Shown here piece after piece: positions 44,445 to 56,690 of a stretch of DNA of 64,000 nucleotides. The translations under genes and the position numbers were made by a program. The stretch spans positions 21,917,806-21,981,805 of the forward strand of contig CM069875.1 in the NCBI GenBank assembly GCA_036172665.1, given 5' to 3'. How positions within the stretch are numbered: position 1 is the first letter of the stretch; each line of letters begins with the position of its first letter. Below the pieces are notes generated by a model, which saw nothing but the letters and a program-made list of their open reading frames with translations, made no database searches and had not been told where the DNA came from. Source of the stretch: Prosopocoilus inquinatus (lineage: Eukaryota; Arthropoda; Insecta; Coleoptera; Lucanidae).

Positions 44445-47400
44445 GTTTATTTTATTATTATAACGAGTATCTAAATAAAAATCTGGTCAAGTAGGGTATG
44501 ACCGAGAATTTGTTCGCTGCGTGCATGTCGCTTCTAAGTTCAACTGCGAAGCTGTCAGATGAAGCGTCACAATTTGCTGTTGAATAATCATGGTTTCCGT
44601 TACTTTTTCTTAATTATTTTTTGTAAATGACAATGTGTTAATTTTTGGATATCTAGTTTAAAGTTATGTTTACATTTAGCTTGACAATGAAGTAACATTT
44701 AATGAATTACCATGCGGGAATTTATGTCTTTGCTAAAAGTATGAAATTATCTAAGACGTACCGCCCTTGTTTCAGAATTTTTCCACAGCCAGCTTGAGCA
44801 GTTTTTTTGTTTATACACTCGTTATGTATTTATAAAACGCTGGTTAATTTTCATTTTACTTCATAAATAAAAATCTATTGAGTAAAATCGAGTGATCTAG
44901 GAGGCCAAATTCAAAAACCATCGTACCCTAATAAATAACAGCATTTTCTGCAAGAATTATATTTCGTTGATAAAAACTGGCTTTTTGTAATATCACCATT
45001 TAAAGAGAAGTATATCCAAATATCTTGAGAACTGTTACAGATAAACATACAAATCTTTATATAAAATTAAAAAAGAATTATATTTTGCGTCCCTTGACGT
45101 GGAAAAAGGCGGTGGTTGCATTTAAATGAATGAAGATGTTATTGAAATTTGTCAGCTTTTGTGGATTCACGGTTTAAAGTCGTACATAATATCACTTTTT
45201 TATGCTGAAAAAGGATTAATAAACTAAAGCTAAATTTCATAAACATATTTTTGAAGATATTCGAAATATATGGGTATTTATATACTTTTGCCTATCATTG
45301 TATGTACGTTTACGTAACAGGGGCACCTATCTTATGCCGAGAAAAATAACGTTGTGAAAAGTTCCGTAAATCCAAAATAAAATTAAAATCTTGACATTCT
45401 GAAATGATTATTGATTTTTAAATCTTTCGCTCGTTAATATCATTCCTTAAGATTTTTTTCGGAAATTTTTTTATTTGGTCATTTCTACTGTCTCCTCTAT
45501 TTCTAACGAATAAAAAGGATATGTTGAAATTTCTGTTTAAATTGCCTCCTGTTCGTCCATATAAACATTCCTTGGATATGAATTTTAAATTGAAAACCAA
45601 ATTAGGTACAAAAGCAGGGCCACAGCAACGCAATTATTGTTAGGTAAGCAATTGTGATGTCTGTTCAACCAGCATTTATTAGTTCGTGGCTGCCTCGTAC
45701 ACGGACGGGGGGACCTTTTCAAATTCAAATTTAGCCATCGGAAAACGTATTAGGATGTCGCCTCACGTTGCCTATGTTCTGTACCCATTCTTGGAATTCG
45801 ACATCTGCAACGAGCAAATATATTATTGAATTTATCAAATTATCCTTTTAACGTATATAACGGGTGTCCCGCGACGTATTGTCTCCACTTCATCCACGTG
45901 ATTATCAATTCAAGTAAATCTAATAAATTTTTGTTCTAAAACCGTTACAGAAATGTTCAAGTTTTTATTTTTTAAACTTTTAAGTTCACCTAATCATTTC
46001 TCCGTTCACCTAATAATCAATTTAAATTTTTAGATACTTCTATATCATTGTTTTGCTTTAAATCTCGTGCCTATTTAAGTACTTTACTAATATTGATAAA
46101 ATGTTTATAAGACCAAATATCAAAGCTTGAAGTTATGTGATGTGTGAATATTTTTTTTGAATTAATAAAGCATTTTTGGTTACTTGGGTGGGTAACCTTA
46201 TATTTTAATTTCTTAGGTTCGTTAGGTATTCTTGAGTTTTCTCGTTGGTCTCTTATATTCTGTAAATTCTTGTCAAACAATATTAAGTAGTTTGTTATGT
46301 TATAACTACATCTTCACGCTTAATAAAAATCTGTCAATTATTATTTAAATGTATGCAGAGGTATTTCAGCTGCATAATGAAACTGTAATAAAACAAAACC
46401 TTTAGCAATTTTGTTTCGTAAAAAACGTTCTATCGGCTGTTGCTTTCACAATTCATGATACAGAGGCAGCAATAATGAACCCGAAACACCCGCGGCGCTT
46501 TGATTGTATCATCGGCGTAGTATTATTAAATTTGCTTTTATTCCATAATTGTGCAAATAAACGCGATAACACAAATATCTAAAGCAAAAAAATGGCACTT
46601 ATAATGAAATGAAATTACTTTAATTCACTAGAAAAAATAATGTTCGCAATAATGTGATTTACAAATTTCTACCAGATACAGTAAAGAATTGATAGGTATC
46701 AGCGCGGCCGTTCGGAACGTGAATGCGAGAAATATTTTAATGTTGTCTCATGTTGAAGGATTAAACACTGTTCTCTCTCGCCCATTGATATTTGAACCCT
46801 ATTTCAGCAGTCGCTGTCGCATTTGATCTCGCGCTTTCATCGACACACGGCCGAATGCTCTTGTGGCGTCACCTAATACATATCGTTCACCATGGTCCCA
46901 GATAAATTTTTCAGAATGGGGATCTCGCTGTTATAAGATGCGATGTAATATTAGGGCAATAAACTAATTTAAAATTTCAAGAATTCCATTTTGTTCAGGT
47001 GTTATAGATGTGAAGTGTTTAGTTGTCAAACCAATTTCAATATACGTTATTGATTTTTATTAAGCGCAGAGGAAGTTTATAATCTCTATAATTATCAAGC
47101 GAATATAAGTAAATAGTATCTTTTTTTACTATTTTGGAGTTTGAACATTTCGAGAACTAATATCCTACTATGCAAATTTTAATGTTTCATTTCCTTGCCA
47201 ACACGTAAACAAACGAACGTTTTTGTCGTCTTCGTGTTAGCAAACTACCGATTACATTTACCCTTCATCGGAAATTTCCGATAAATTAAAAATTTTCCAG
47301 CGCTCTGTTTACAATGCAGTAGGGCAACATGTTCCACTCGTATGCTTTCGCGTTGTTTATTCAGGTACTCCTTGTAAAATGCAACATGAAATATTCCCGT

Positions 47401-47490
47401 CAATTTCAAAGCATAAATTCAAAATCAGACCGTGCATATTTAATGTCTTCATTAAGGCACTTATTTATAAACGAACGTTTTCATTAGCTC
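44445..47490. other. No gene seen
   Basis: Mostly AT-rich DNA with short unsupported frames. One transposon terminus lies at 45861-45895. A CpG-rich patch near 46480-46520 (CCCGCGGCGCTTTG) has no coding evidence. Confidence 0.45.
45861..45895. mobile_element. Single terminus related to the 52.2-kb foldback element
   Basis: CGGGTGTCCCGCGACGTATTG followed by CTCCACTTC, preceded by TATAA, matches the end motif CCGGGTGTCCCGCGCCATGT of the element at 52208. No opposite end was found, so this is a truncated relative. Confidence 0.5.
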
Positions 47491-47505
47491 CGTTTTGATT
47501 TGGAG

Positions 47506-47905
47506 TAGGGATACCGATACCCGATAAGTTTACTACCCGGGTACCCGTTATTGATACCCGGGTAGTTACCCGTTACCCGATAAGTACCCGTTACCCGATA
47601 AGTACCCGGGTATCCGATAAGTACCCGATATCCGACAACTACTTGGCTATCCGATAAGTATCGACTAACAATTTAAAAAACCAGTATAGAATTATCTGAA
47701 ATAATTAATGCTCATTCCAGCAAAATGTTAATGTAGGTAACATTAGGCAAAATGAAATGAAGACTACTTGGTTGTTCGGCAATTTCAGAATATCGGGTAA
47801 CGGGTAATTATCGGGTATCGGGTAGTTATCGGGTAACGGGTATTCAAAAAGAGGAACCGGTTCCATCTAAGTAAACGGGTACCCGGGTACCCGTCGTCAT
47901 CCCTA
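47506..47905. mobile_element. hAT MITE, 400 bp, 8-bp duplication ATTTGGAG, ACCCG subterminal repeats
   Basis: ATTTGGAG lies immediately before (47498-47505) and after (47906-47913) a unit that begins TAGGGATACCGATACCCG and ends CGGGTACCCGTCGTCATCCCTA. TAGGGAT termini with an 8-bp duplication are hAT features. Next to the left end ACCCG(A/G/T) recurs about a dozen times in forms such as TACCCGATAAG and TACCCGGGTA; next to the right end the inverse CGGGTA recurs similarly. These clusters probably bound the lost transposase partner. The centre, 47660-47785, is unique AT-rich DNA with no coding capacity. Confidence 0.9.
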
Positions 47906-47913
47906 ATTTGGAG

Positions 47914-49940
47914 TGCATGTGAATTATGGCAGTGATAAGACCGTAACGCCACTGCTCATGTGTTTCAGATAACATATTTCAAACTTAAAATATTAATTGC
48001 ACTTCGTTACCGTTACGCTGTAAATCCGCGTCATCCCAAACTGGTTGGTCATTTGTTTATGCTGCACAAAATTAGCATTACGATCTCGTTAGAATTAATC
48101 TGCAATTATTTATTGTCGCCTGCCTTGCTCTTCTTCGTTTTTCAGGTTATTTTTGCGCAACTTGTGTAGAAATTTATACTGCTGGATAAAATAAAAAATC
48201 AAAGTATTATGAGATGCAGGGTACATGCATATTGACAATTTAACGAGAGCAAAAACAAGAAAAAATCAAATTTTGCAACTAAAGTCACACATTTGATGAA
48301 AAAAAAAAAAAAATCAAGCTCTACTTTTAATGGATCTACTTACATATTGTAGATCTCTGTTTTCAATCTCTTCTCCTTTGACTTTCATTTCTCTCCCTCC
48401 CACTGATATAGATAGCTAAGTAATTATGGATTATCCTTTTAATGTGACTGTTTCTTCTTTAAATTGAAACAAAAATTCTCAATCTAGATTTATATTTTTG
48501 AACGAATTATGTTACACTGATATTTCAGGTCAACCCCTTTTTGTAAAATGAAAGTTTTCTGAAATAAATGGAAGTAAGTGTAACCGGAGAATAATTTGAA
48601 ATGAGAAAAAAAGTCGGTTGGATCTTTGAATAACTAAGGCTTAAGAAAAACGAAATTTTTAACGCTTCTTTGGATTTTTTAAAATAAAACTACCTTGTGA
48701 ATACCTATTCGTCTCCATTTTTACTTACCATATTAAGCTTGTAAGATTGTAAGTTCAAATCAAATGCTAAATTTGAATTAATATTTATTTCTTTTGTTTA
48801 TTTATATGAAACGCACAAACCTCCACGTTCTGCAGGGTCAACTTAAAAAAATAACTATCATTAGCATTCCCCGGCTAGGATAACCTTTAGCCCGCTATAG
48901 GTAGTGCAATGGGAACCAAGGGAAAACGCACGAGGTTCCCTCCTCACAGTCTACTGGGGAAAAACGCACCCAGTAGGTTTCAGGAATGCCACGCAACGAC
49001 CCGCCCCCATAACATTGATTAGCAAACAATTAACTGGTATCAGTCAACGACTGCACCGACTTTTTAACCATCTGATTGATAAATTGTTACCAGTTGTTCA
49101 TTCAGCGATATTAACATTGTAAAATCTTTAGACTGTATGTAAATAATAAACCCCGCACTAACCTGGATTCTAATTTCTCGACCGGACCACTTCACAAGCA
49201 CACATCACCGATGCTAACATTACACTGACTTACGATCCCTTATTTTTATTTCCTTTTTCTTGCCACTTACATAACTGACTGGTTTTAACGAGTTTGGACT
49301 AAATTTCCTTGAGCGGTGAATCATTTTAAGACAGGGGTAGTGTCACTCTAATTACACAAGGAATGTACTGAACACTTATTTTTTATTGAATAATCCCAAC
49401 ATCCAATGTAAGCATAAGAAAATAAACTTCAATAACGGAAAACTTTATGTAACTCCACAAGCTATTGCAAATATCAGAATAATATTGAAAATAAGGTTAA
49501 CATAAATTTGAGGACAGTAGCAGACGGGGGCGTTAATGTTATTTATACTGTATTACATCAGTCAACCACAAAATGTTACTAATTAGAGCTCATTACATTA
49601 AATGTGTTTAATTATAATACCCCGTGATATAGGTCAGTTATAATTTACGTAAACGCAATTCTCTCTATTTTCTAGTCTTTCGCCGTAGCTCGGGTTTGAC
49701 CATTTACTTATACCAATCGGCACAATAGCGTCCTTTGTGCTAACATATTTGCGCCTGCTATTTCCAACGATCGCGATAGCTTCGTGTTTAGTATATGGAA
49801 CACGTCATTTCAATAACTATCTCGCGGACATTTTATCTGTAACATTTTAATCTTTATAGATTTTATTTAATACAATTGAAATGCTTTGCCTTTTCTAACT
49901 GTAACTACCAATCATAACACTGCATTTTAAATTTGTCTAA
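47914..49940. other. No gene seen; possible retroelement debris at 48840-49350
   Basis: No motif-bearing frame. The GC-richer 48840-49350 segment includes AATAAA and the string TGTCACTCTAATTAC (49340), a near match to GGTCACTCTAATTAC at 57138, hinting at a shared dispersed element. Neither boundaries nor genes were resolved. Confidence 0.35.
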
Positions 49941-49946
49941 ACGTCT

Positions 49947-50934
49947 TGTGACGCCACCTTTTTTTTGTTATTACTAATTTTTCAATTACACACTAATTTT
50001 AAGCTTAGTTATTACTGTTATCATAAGTTAATTTTAAGTGATGTGAACAGTCGTATGCGCATTTTCACGAGCTTGAAATAATTTCCCAGAATTTTACTCT
50101 TCTGCCATCTATTGACCAGTAACCACGTTCGGTCCCTAAATAATGAGCATACCCTTCTAGCTCTGCTGTCTGTTTGTGGCCTGTAGCTCAGGTAATTTTA
50201 AATTTTCCGCGTTTCTTAATTTTTTTTTTTTTTTAAAAAGGGTCCACCGGAAAGGCGTATTCAACGAGTCATGCTTTCACCACGTATCGGCATGCACGTG
50301 CTCGCAACTTCGTAGTTTTCAAGAATGAATGTAAGTCCTTTTTTCATTTTATTTCTTTAATTAATTTTCTCCCCTAATTATCCTACAGAACTAAGATTTT
50401 TTATAACGAGCCAATCTTAAGCTACTATCCGGGCTCACGCCTCCCGACCACCTGCGCCTTGTCGAAATTTCCATTATCACGTGGCCACAGGTGACCTTCT
50501 GGCGATCATTGCCCGAATTTATTTTCTCCAAGTTGGATTTTCCACCTGCACACCATTCAACCGGAGCAACCTGCACCTAGTTGTCCCTGCAGGGACTCAA
50601 GCTAACGTCCTCCAGGAAGGAGCCCCATCGGAATACAGTAATTCCGGATTCGTGAGTGCCATACGAACTGTCTACCTTCATACTATTTAGGTCAAATCAC
50701 CTCATCATTCATTTATTCCTAAGGCATAAAATAAAGCAAATAAATAATTTGGAAATCTTCGGGGGTCCCTTTTATTACTTTAAAATATTGTCCAGTCAAG
50801 CTGCCAGAGCCCTGTGCCCTGCTGTACCACTGTGCCTCCGCACAATAAAAAAAAGGTTCCTTGCCGCCCCTTCAATCTAAGTGGCAGCCTTTCTTAACAC
50901 CTCAGAAAAAATTGAAGGGGAGGCACGTGACAAT
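49947..50934 (+). mobile_element. Candidate long solo LTR (988 bp) with GTCT flanks
   Basis: TGTGACGCCACC at the left and GGCACGTGACAAT at the right share an inverted-looking TGTGACG/CGTGACA end. GTCT occurs on both sides (49943-49946, 50935-50938). Within are a pyrimidine-rich region, a GC-rich block and a cluster of AATAAA signals at about 50724-50850, an LTR-like order. The ending in CAAT is unusual for an LTR and no second copy supports the edges, so this is tentative. Short frames at 50391-50880 have no motif. Confidence 0.35.
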
Positions 50935-50939
50935 GTCTA

Positions 50940-52205
50940 TTTCGCAATCGAGCTCTAGTTGCACTGAACTTGCCGCCTTTGCTCCAAATCGTAACAAACA
51001 CTTACCCTGTTCGTAGCAAGGGATTTCCCCGGAAAATTCGACTTATCCGTTCGAGTTGTAGAGATATTCGAGATACGGAAATTCGATTTAGAGAGACTAA
51101 AATGCATTAAAAATAGGTTCAAACACGAAAGTTTGCGATAAAATTCGACTTAAAGAATAATTCGAATTAGAGAAGTTCCACTTTATAAGATAAATTTTCT
51201 TACAATAACAAAAAGAGTAGCAATAGAGTATATGCGAATTTAATTTAATTAATTAATTAAATTTTGACAATTAGAATGGAATTGAAACTGGAACATGACA
51301 GAGAGAAGGGCAGTTCTATATTAATCAAACTTTTGTTAAGAACGATAGTTTATTCAAACTGACCCTCGCCGGTCATGGATACTTCTCAGGTACACTTTAT
51401 TTAAATTAAATCAGAAAAATTGAATGTTGGAATAAATTTTGAATTTTGAAAACTTTACGACGAGGAAATTTTAAGAGCGTTTTACACAGGCTAATGCTGC
51501 AATTCTGAACTCGATCGTAGGTATCATAAGGTATTTACGACCTGTACATTTAAATGGCACAATAATTAGTTACGATGGTTACGATCGATCTCAGAATTGT
51601 AGAATTGTAGAATAAGTCATACTCGGGAACTGTCGGAACACTGCTGCGAACTTTCTTCTCTGGTCCTATTTATTACAAGTTCCAAGGTGACGTACTAGTT
51701 CCCCGGTTTCTTAAAGCACACGCACTGGAAGCTGCATTTCATGCATCGCATGGAACTTTCTAACGTGCCACCGTTAATTCAAATTTTGCAGCTTGTTCTT
51801 CTTTTTAACGTGACACTAACGTTAAATGATGCTTTCGTTACGTAAGCTGCATGTTTTTAATTTAAAAATTTCAAATGAATCATACTTCGACCTGATTTCT
51901 TATTTAGTAAGGTATCTTAATTGAATAAAATGTGCTGAATTGCACAAAAAAAATAATGATAAGAATATGAGTCTTACATTTTAAGGCACCTCTAAATTTT
52001 AACAGCCTGTTAATAAGTTACAGAATCTCCTCCATTATACGTTAAATTTCTACGTTGATTCAACTAATGCGCGTCGCTTGGGCATGTATTTATCTTACGT
52101 CATAAAAGAACCTGCTTTTATAAACGCTACATAATATTACTGTACACTCTTTTACAGTTGCCCAGATCGTAAAACTTTAAGATTAAATGTAACTTTCTTT
52201 TAATA
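50940..52205. other. No gene seen
   Basis: AT-rich with a (TTAA)-rich patch near 51240-51265. No bounded element or coding region. Confidence 0.45.
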
Positions 52206-52207
52206 CA

Positions 52208-52867
52208 CCGGGTGTCCCGCGCCATGTGCTCACACTTCTAGAAATTTTATTTATTAATCGATTAACCTGAATTTTGGAGACAATAAATTAAACAAAATAT
52301 GGAATTTTTCGACATACTGCTAGTCGTCATAGGACTTCCGGTTTCGCCGGAAGTGATATCAACTTTCTTATTTCTCTTATTTCTCAGAAAAAAATGTTCT
52401 GTTGAACTAAGCTCACAAACATATGAGGTTCTAGCGAAAAAAAAATGAGTTAAGACTTAATGAATTTTTCAAGTACTGTAAAAAAAACTTAAAAATTAAA
52501 ATACCATCAAACGAGTGATTTTATCGAAACACTTGATCGCATTAAATCGAAAGAAATGTAATTCATAGCTTTCTAAATTGAAAAATAAAAAAGTTTTTTT
52601 TTTCGTTGTCATGGAAACCAAAATTATCAATTGATACGTATTCGGACTCGTAATGATCCGTAGATTTTAAATATGTAAAAATATATAGAGTATTCCATTT
52701 AAAATAAGAAAGTTGATATCACTTTCGGCGAAACCGGAAGTCCTATGACGACTAGCTGTATGTCGGAAAATCCCAATTTTTGTTTAATTTATTGTCTCCA
52801 AAATTCAGGTTAATCAATTAATAAATAAAGATTCTAGAAGGGTGAGTACATGGCGCGGGACACCCAG
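52208..52867. mobile_element. 660-bp foldback element with about 166-bp inverted arms
   Basis: Arms 52208-52373 and 52702-52867 are inverted copies with few differences: CCGGGTGTCCCGCGCCATGT at one end, CATGGCGCGGGACACCCAG at the other, both leading inward through GACGACTAG(C) and CCGGAAGT(C/G) blocks to AAGTTGATATCA. TA follows the right end (52868-52869); the left flank is CA, so a TA duplication is only half supported. The 328-base centre is AT-rich without coding capacity. A related single end occurs at 45861. It is probably a non-autonomous DNA transposon. Confidence 0.85.
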
Positions 52868-53112
52868 TATAATTGAAACGTAGTTAAAATAATGAAGAAA
52901 TAGTGTAATAAAACATGTGTTCTACAGAAATATTATTTGCCATCGCATGCCTAATTTGAACTTCATTATTTTTACATAAACAACCCCATACCATAGTTTA
53001 CCATATTTCTGAAGCAAATACCTTTTAGATTATGCAAGATGAAACTTATATTGCCACTAGAGAAAATCAAAAGAAAACAAATAAAACTCATGTCGAAAAA
53101 TGGGTTTTTATA

Positions 53113-53419
53113 CCAGGTGTCAAGTCATCGGCAAAAAACTTCTAATAAAAATGCTTTAGTTTTCGCGATAAAAATTACTAAAAATTCAGCCAAAATTGTT
53201 ACGCCACTGAGTTAAGGTAACAAGCTATCACAACAGTCACAACTCGGTACATTGTTATTACCGAAAAGAATGCCGCATACACAAAGAATGACATGGTGTT
53301 ATTTTATGGAAAAAGAATTAGAAAAATATAATATAAATTTAAAAAATGGGTTTCTTGGATTTCTTAGGACATCCAGATGCCACAGTTCTTTTTTGTACTA
53401 GCAAATTTCAAACACCCTG
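53113..53419. mobile_element. 307-bp element, CAGGTGTC...ACACCCTG termini, TA flanks
   Basis: TACCAGGTGTCAAGTC at the left and AAACACCCTGTA at the right give short inverted ends, bordered by TA (53111-53112, 53420-53421). Most of the body repeats 23535-23780. No coding capacity. A Tc1/mariner-like MITE is the best fit. Confidence 0.7.
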
Positions 53420-53482
53420 TATTTGCACATACGTTAAACCCGTCATTCCACCTGGCGTAATACTTTCTCCGCATCCTGTATA

Positions 53483-53616
53483 GCTGGGTTCAATCCGATT
53501 CCGTGCATACTATTTACTCCTTTCGCACTTTTGTCTCTCTTTTCGTACAAGTAAAAGTGAGACAAAAATGCGAAAGGAGTAAATAGTGTACACGGAACTG
53601 AAAATCCGAACCCAGC
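53483..53616. mobile_element. 134-bp hairpin MITE, GCTGGGTTC termini, TA flanks
   Basis: GCTGGGTTCAATCCG at the left is inverted at the right as GAACCCAGC, and the arms continue with TTCCGTG, ACTATTTACTCCTTTCGCA and TTTTGTCTC matched in inverse. Arms are about 55-60 bases with few mismatches around a short loop at about 53543-53550. TA flanks both ends (53481-53482, 53617-53618). Confidence 0.85.
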
Positions 53617-53619
53617 TAA

Positions 53620-54237
53620 TATCTAATCAATTATACTTAGAGCGCAGTACATTTAAAAAATTATGATATTATGTGACACCCCAACTATTTAGTACACATA
53701 ACTGCCATTATAGCTAGTAGTGGGGATGTGTTCAGTTATTTTAAATCGTACTGGTTTATTGGTGGGTACCTGCTTCTTATAAAACAGACATCTATTTCAG
53801 TATTTTATTTTTTTAATAACTGTTTTTGACTCATGTCTTCAGCTTCACAATATGCAGTTTTTATTACTTTTAGTTCATCAGAAATGTCTCCTCGTAAAAC
53901 CAAGCACGTGAAAAGTAAGATTAGTTTTTGTATAACTTTTATAAAAAGACCGGGTACTGTACTACATAAAATATTAACAACCTAAGTTTTCCGTCGTTAA
54001 TATTGTCATCTGCAACTTATAGTTTACTTTTGCATTCGTTTATTCTTACATTTATGTAAAAAGTTATACGCCTTCATAAAAGAAAATCTACTATTTTGTT
54101 CTATCCCATTCTCAGTGACAATAACTCAACATAGTTTAAAATAAATAGCTTGGAGTTAATTTTATAACTCAATTTAATTATTGAATGTAAGAAAATCACA
54201 ACGATATTTGAATTTGAATTTTATTTTAATTTTTCTT
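53620..54237. other. No gene seen
   Basis: AT-rich, without supported frames or repeats. Confidence 0.45.
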
Positions 54238-54240
54238 TAA

Positions 54241-54684
54241 GGCAGTTTCCACGAGAACAGTATAAGTTGCTAAAATCCAGTACTAGAAGCAAGAGCTTTG
54301 GAAACCGTGTTTACATGATGCCAATAACCAAGGTACTTACCCCAAATGCAAATATAAAATAATAAATTTCCCACGTTTGCTTTCAATTATACTCATATTT
54401 TACAAGTTTCATACTGTCGTATTTCCTTTTTCGCAATACACGTTTTAATTTAGGTGTTGTCATAAAATACAGGGAAATTACATGAAATTTATTGGCGTCT
54501 ATGTCAGTGAACTTTTTAATTTAGAGTACTGGTAAACTATCCTCATCTCGTCGCTAGAACAACAGGTTACGCAAGTTTTGGATTGCTTTTTCTTCACTAG
54601 ACTGAAATCTTTAAATTTAGTAAAAAAAATCCAGTACTGATTTTTTGTAACTTATGCAAGTTACTGGTCTCGTGTAAACTCACC
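54241..54684. mobile_element. 444-bp MITE with TAA duplication (PIF/Harbinger-like)
   Basis: The left end GGCAGTTTCCACGAGA and the inverted right end GGTGAGTTTACACGAGA form imperfect termini. ATCCAGTACT recurs just inside both ends in inverse. TAA precedes (54238-54240) and follows (54685-54687) the unit. An internal GGAAACCGTGTTTACATGATGCC-like block near 54299 looks like an extra terminus, so the element may be composite. Non-coding. Confidence 0.65.
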
Positions 54685-54689
54685 TAAGG

Positions 54690-56688
54690 TAATTTTTTCA
54701 AATTATTGCCAGATTCATTTTTCAATCACTTCTCAAAACTTGGCTTTTGCGAGATTTTCAGCAACAATGCATAACTTTTTCCATTTTACATAAACATATA
54801 CTTTTTTCCTTTAGCTAATGTCTTAATTGAAGTTAAGTCAGCAAGAGAATTACTTGTTGTTACTACTTCCCTTGACACTAACTAGAATATTTGTTGCCAA
54901 GTTGCGCTGAATTGTCAATCAGCTGTCCCAAGCTTGTCTCTGAACAAACAATTAGGGCACCAGAGAGAAACTCCAGCTGATGTACGCACTGCGAAACCGA
55001 GTTCCAAGGATTCACAGTGTGCGCTGATAATCGAAATCAGGAGATACCTTAACACTCGAACATTCAAGATAGTTTGTCGACGCAGTAAAACACCAAAACG
55101 TAGTCGAAATAAGTATATTTAGGCACACTAAATCGCAATGCAACAACGGGAAACACTATAATTTGAGGGGCTAACATAATCTAAATACTTAATCTCGATA
55201 CGATATTTAATTTAAAGAAAAATCAAATCAAATAGGTTCAGTACTGACCTTCACAAGAAAACGTCAACATAGCGCGTTCCACTCCGTTCCTTAGATGTTT
55301 AGGTCGCATTCGATACCACGATATCACCTCGATGTAAAACAATCGTATAGTTTTAAACGTAGAGGATGAACAGCGAGGCATGTTCGTACACTTAGAATGT
55401 AGTACAGACCTTATGGAGAAATCAGAGAGATAAAGATAGCTTTGTTGAAAAATCATGAAAGATAGAGAGGGATGCATATAGTCATACTTCATTCTAATAT
55501 TGGAACGTGCTATACTGCACAAACATGTGCCGGTTAATCGATGTGGTGGCGTGGCGGTCGCAATCAGTTGTCAGCAAGGTTGGCAGAGCTGGACTGTTTA
55601 TTAGAAGGTTGCCTTGATCAGCAGAAGGTACAAAGAGTGCGTATTTCGTAAGTCACGTCACGTGATAAATTCCATTGGGCATATTAACGAAATTTCTACC
55701 TTATTTGATCAATAGTACCACAGAATTGATTTCATTTTTAGTGAGTTAGATTTAGCTTTAGGAAACCTTAAACTAATATTCTGGCTCGTTCTCCTATCCA
55801 TATTGCTTCTTCTTTATAATCCACTGCGCAGTGTTTAATACCAGATAACATGCAAAAAAGTAATCTAAATATAACAGTTTAAGCATAAAGGAAAAAAATG
55901 GAGTGAAGGTTAGACATTAAATTTGTATTGTAAGCACTAGAATAAAGCTTTAATAAGTTGCACTTACATCTATTAAAATCAAATTGGAAAATGTGATTAT
56001 CATTACACTGTAAATAATTCTTGCAAACTGTTGGGCAAATAAATATATTATTATTATAAATTAAAAGAACTTACATGATGGACAGCCTTACACTTACACT
56101 TCAACTAAATTTAAAAGAAATCCTTACGTGTTCTAATAATTATATTCTAAATTCAGGAAAAGCCGCAGGATTTTTATACTATTAGGAAAACAAAGAAAGC
56201 CGATGAATAACAAGGGAAAATGTAAAGTATCGCTGTAGACAAGTTGCAATAAATTTAGAATTCAGGCATAGTCATGCACAGCTGTTTTCCAGTGATTAAA
56301 GATAATTCATGTTATTGTTTATTTTAAGTTAATATTGCATTGGAATGATTTGAACTTCCGGTGCAATTATCCGTCACTCAGCTACATTTTTATTTTAACT
56401 CGATTTAAATCAGTTCACTAATGCATTAGTACTCTTTTATGCAGTTCTTCTTAATTTAAATATCTTGGAAAGCTATCTAAGTAAGTCAATTCAATTTCGA
56501 TTTTGGTTTTACTTTAGTTTTCCTACAGTTTCAACGCCAAAAAAATTTAATATTATGTGAACAGGGTAATATAATTAACGTAGTAAATCCAAAGAACCAC
56601 TAAATCGTAGAAAACGCTGTAGATGGATATGAAATACCAAAGAAATTATGATCTTATCATTGTTGTGCAAGAAACCTCAAAAGAAACG
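54690..56688. other. No gene seen
   Basis: The 62-codon plus frame at 54934-55122 and the 94-codon minus frame at 55238-55522 carry no motif that I recognise. The rest is AT-rich. Confidence 0.4.
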
Positions 56689-56690
56689 TA

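Noticed and set aside
47506..47905. ACCCG repeats as a satellite or CRISPR-like array
   Set aside because: Units are unequal, partly inverted and bounded by hAT ends with an 8-bp duplication, so they are subterminal repeats.
49324..49350. Shared string with 57134-57152 (TCACTCTAATTAC) as a defined element terminus
   Set aside because: Similarity ends within about 23 bases and no partner terminus or duplication was seen.
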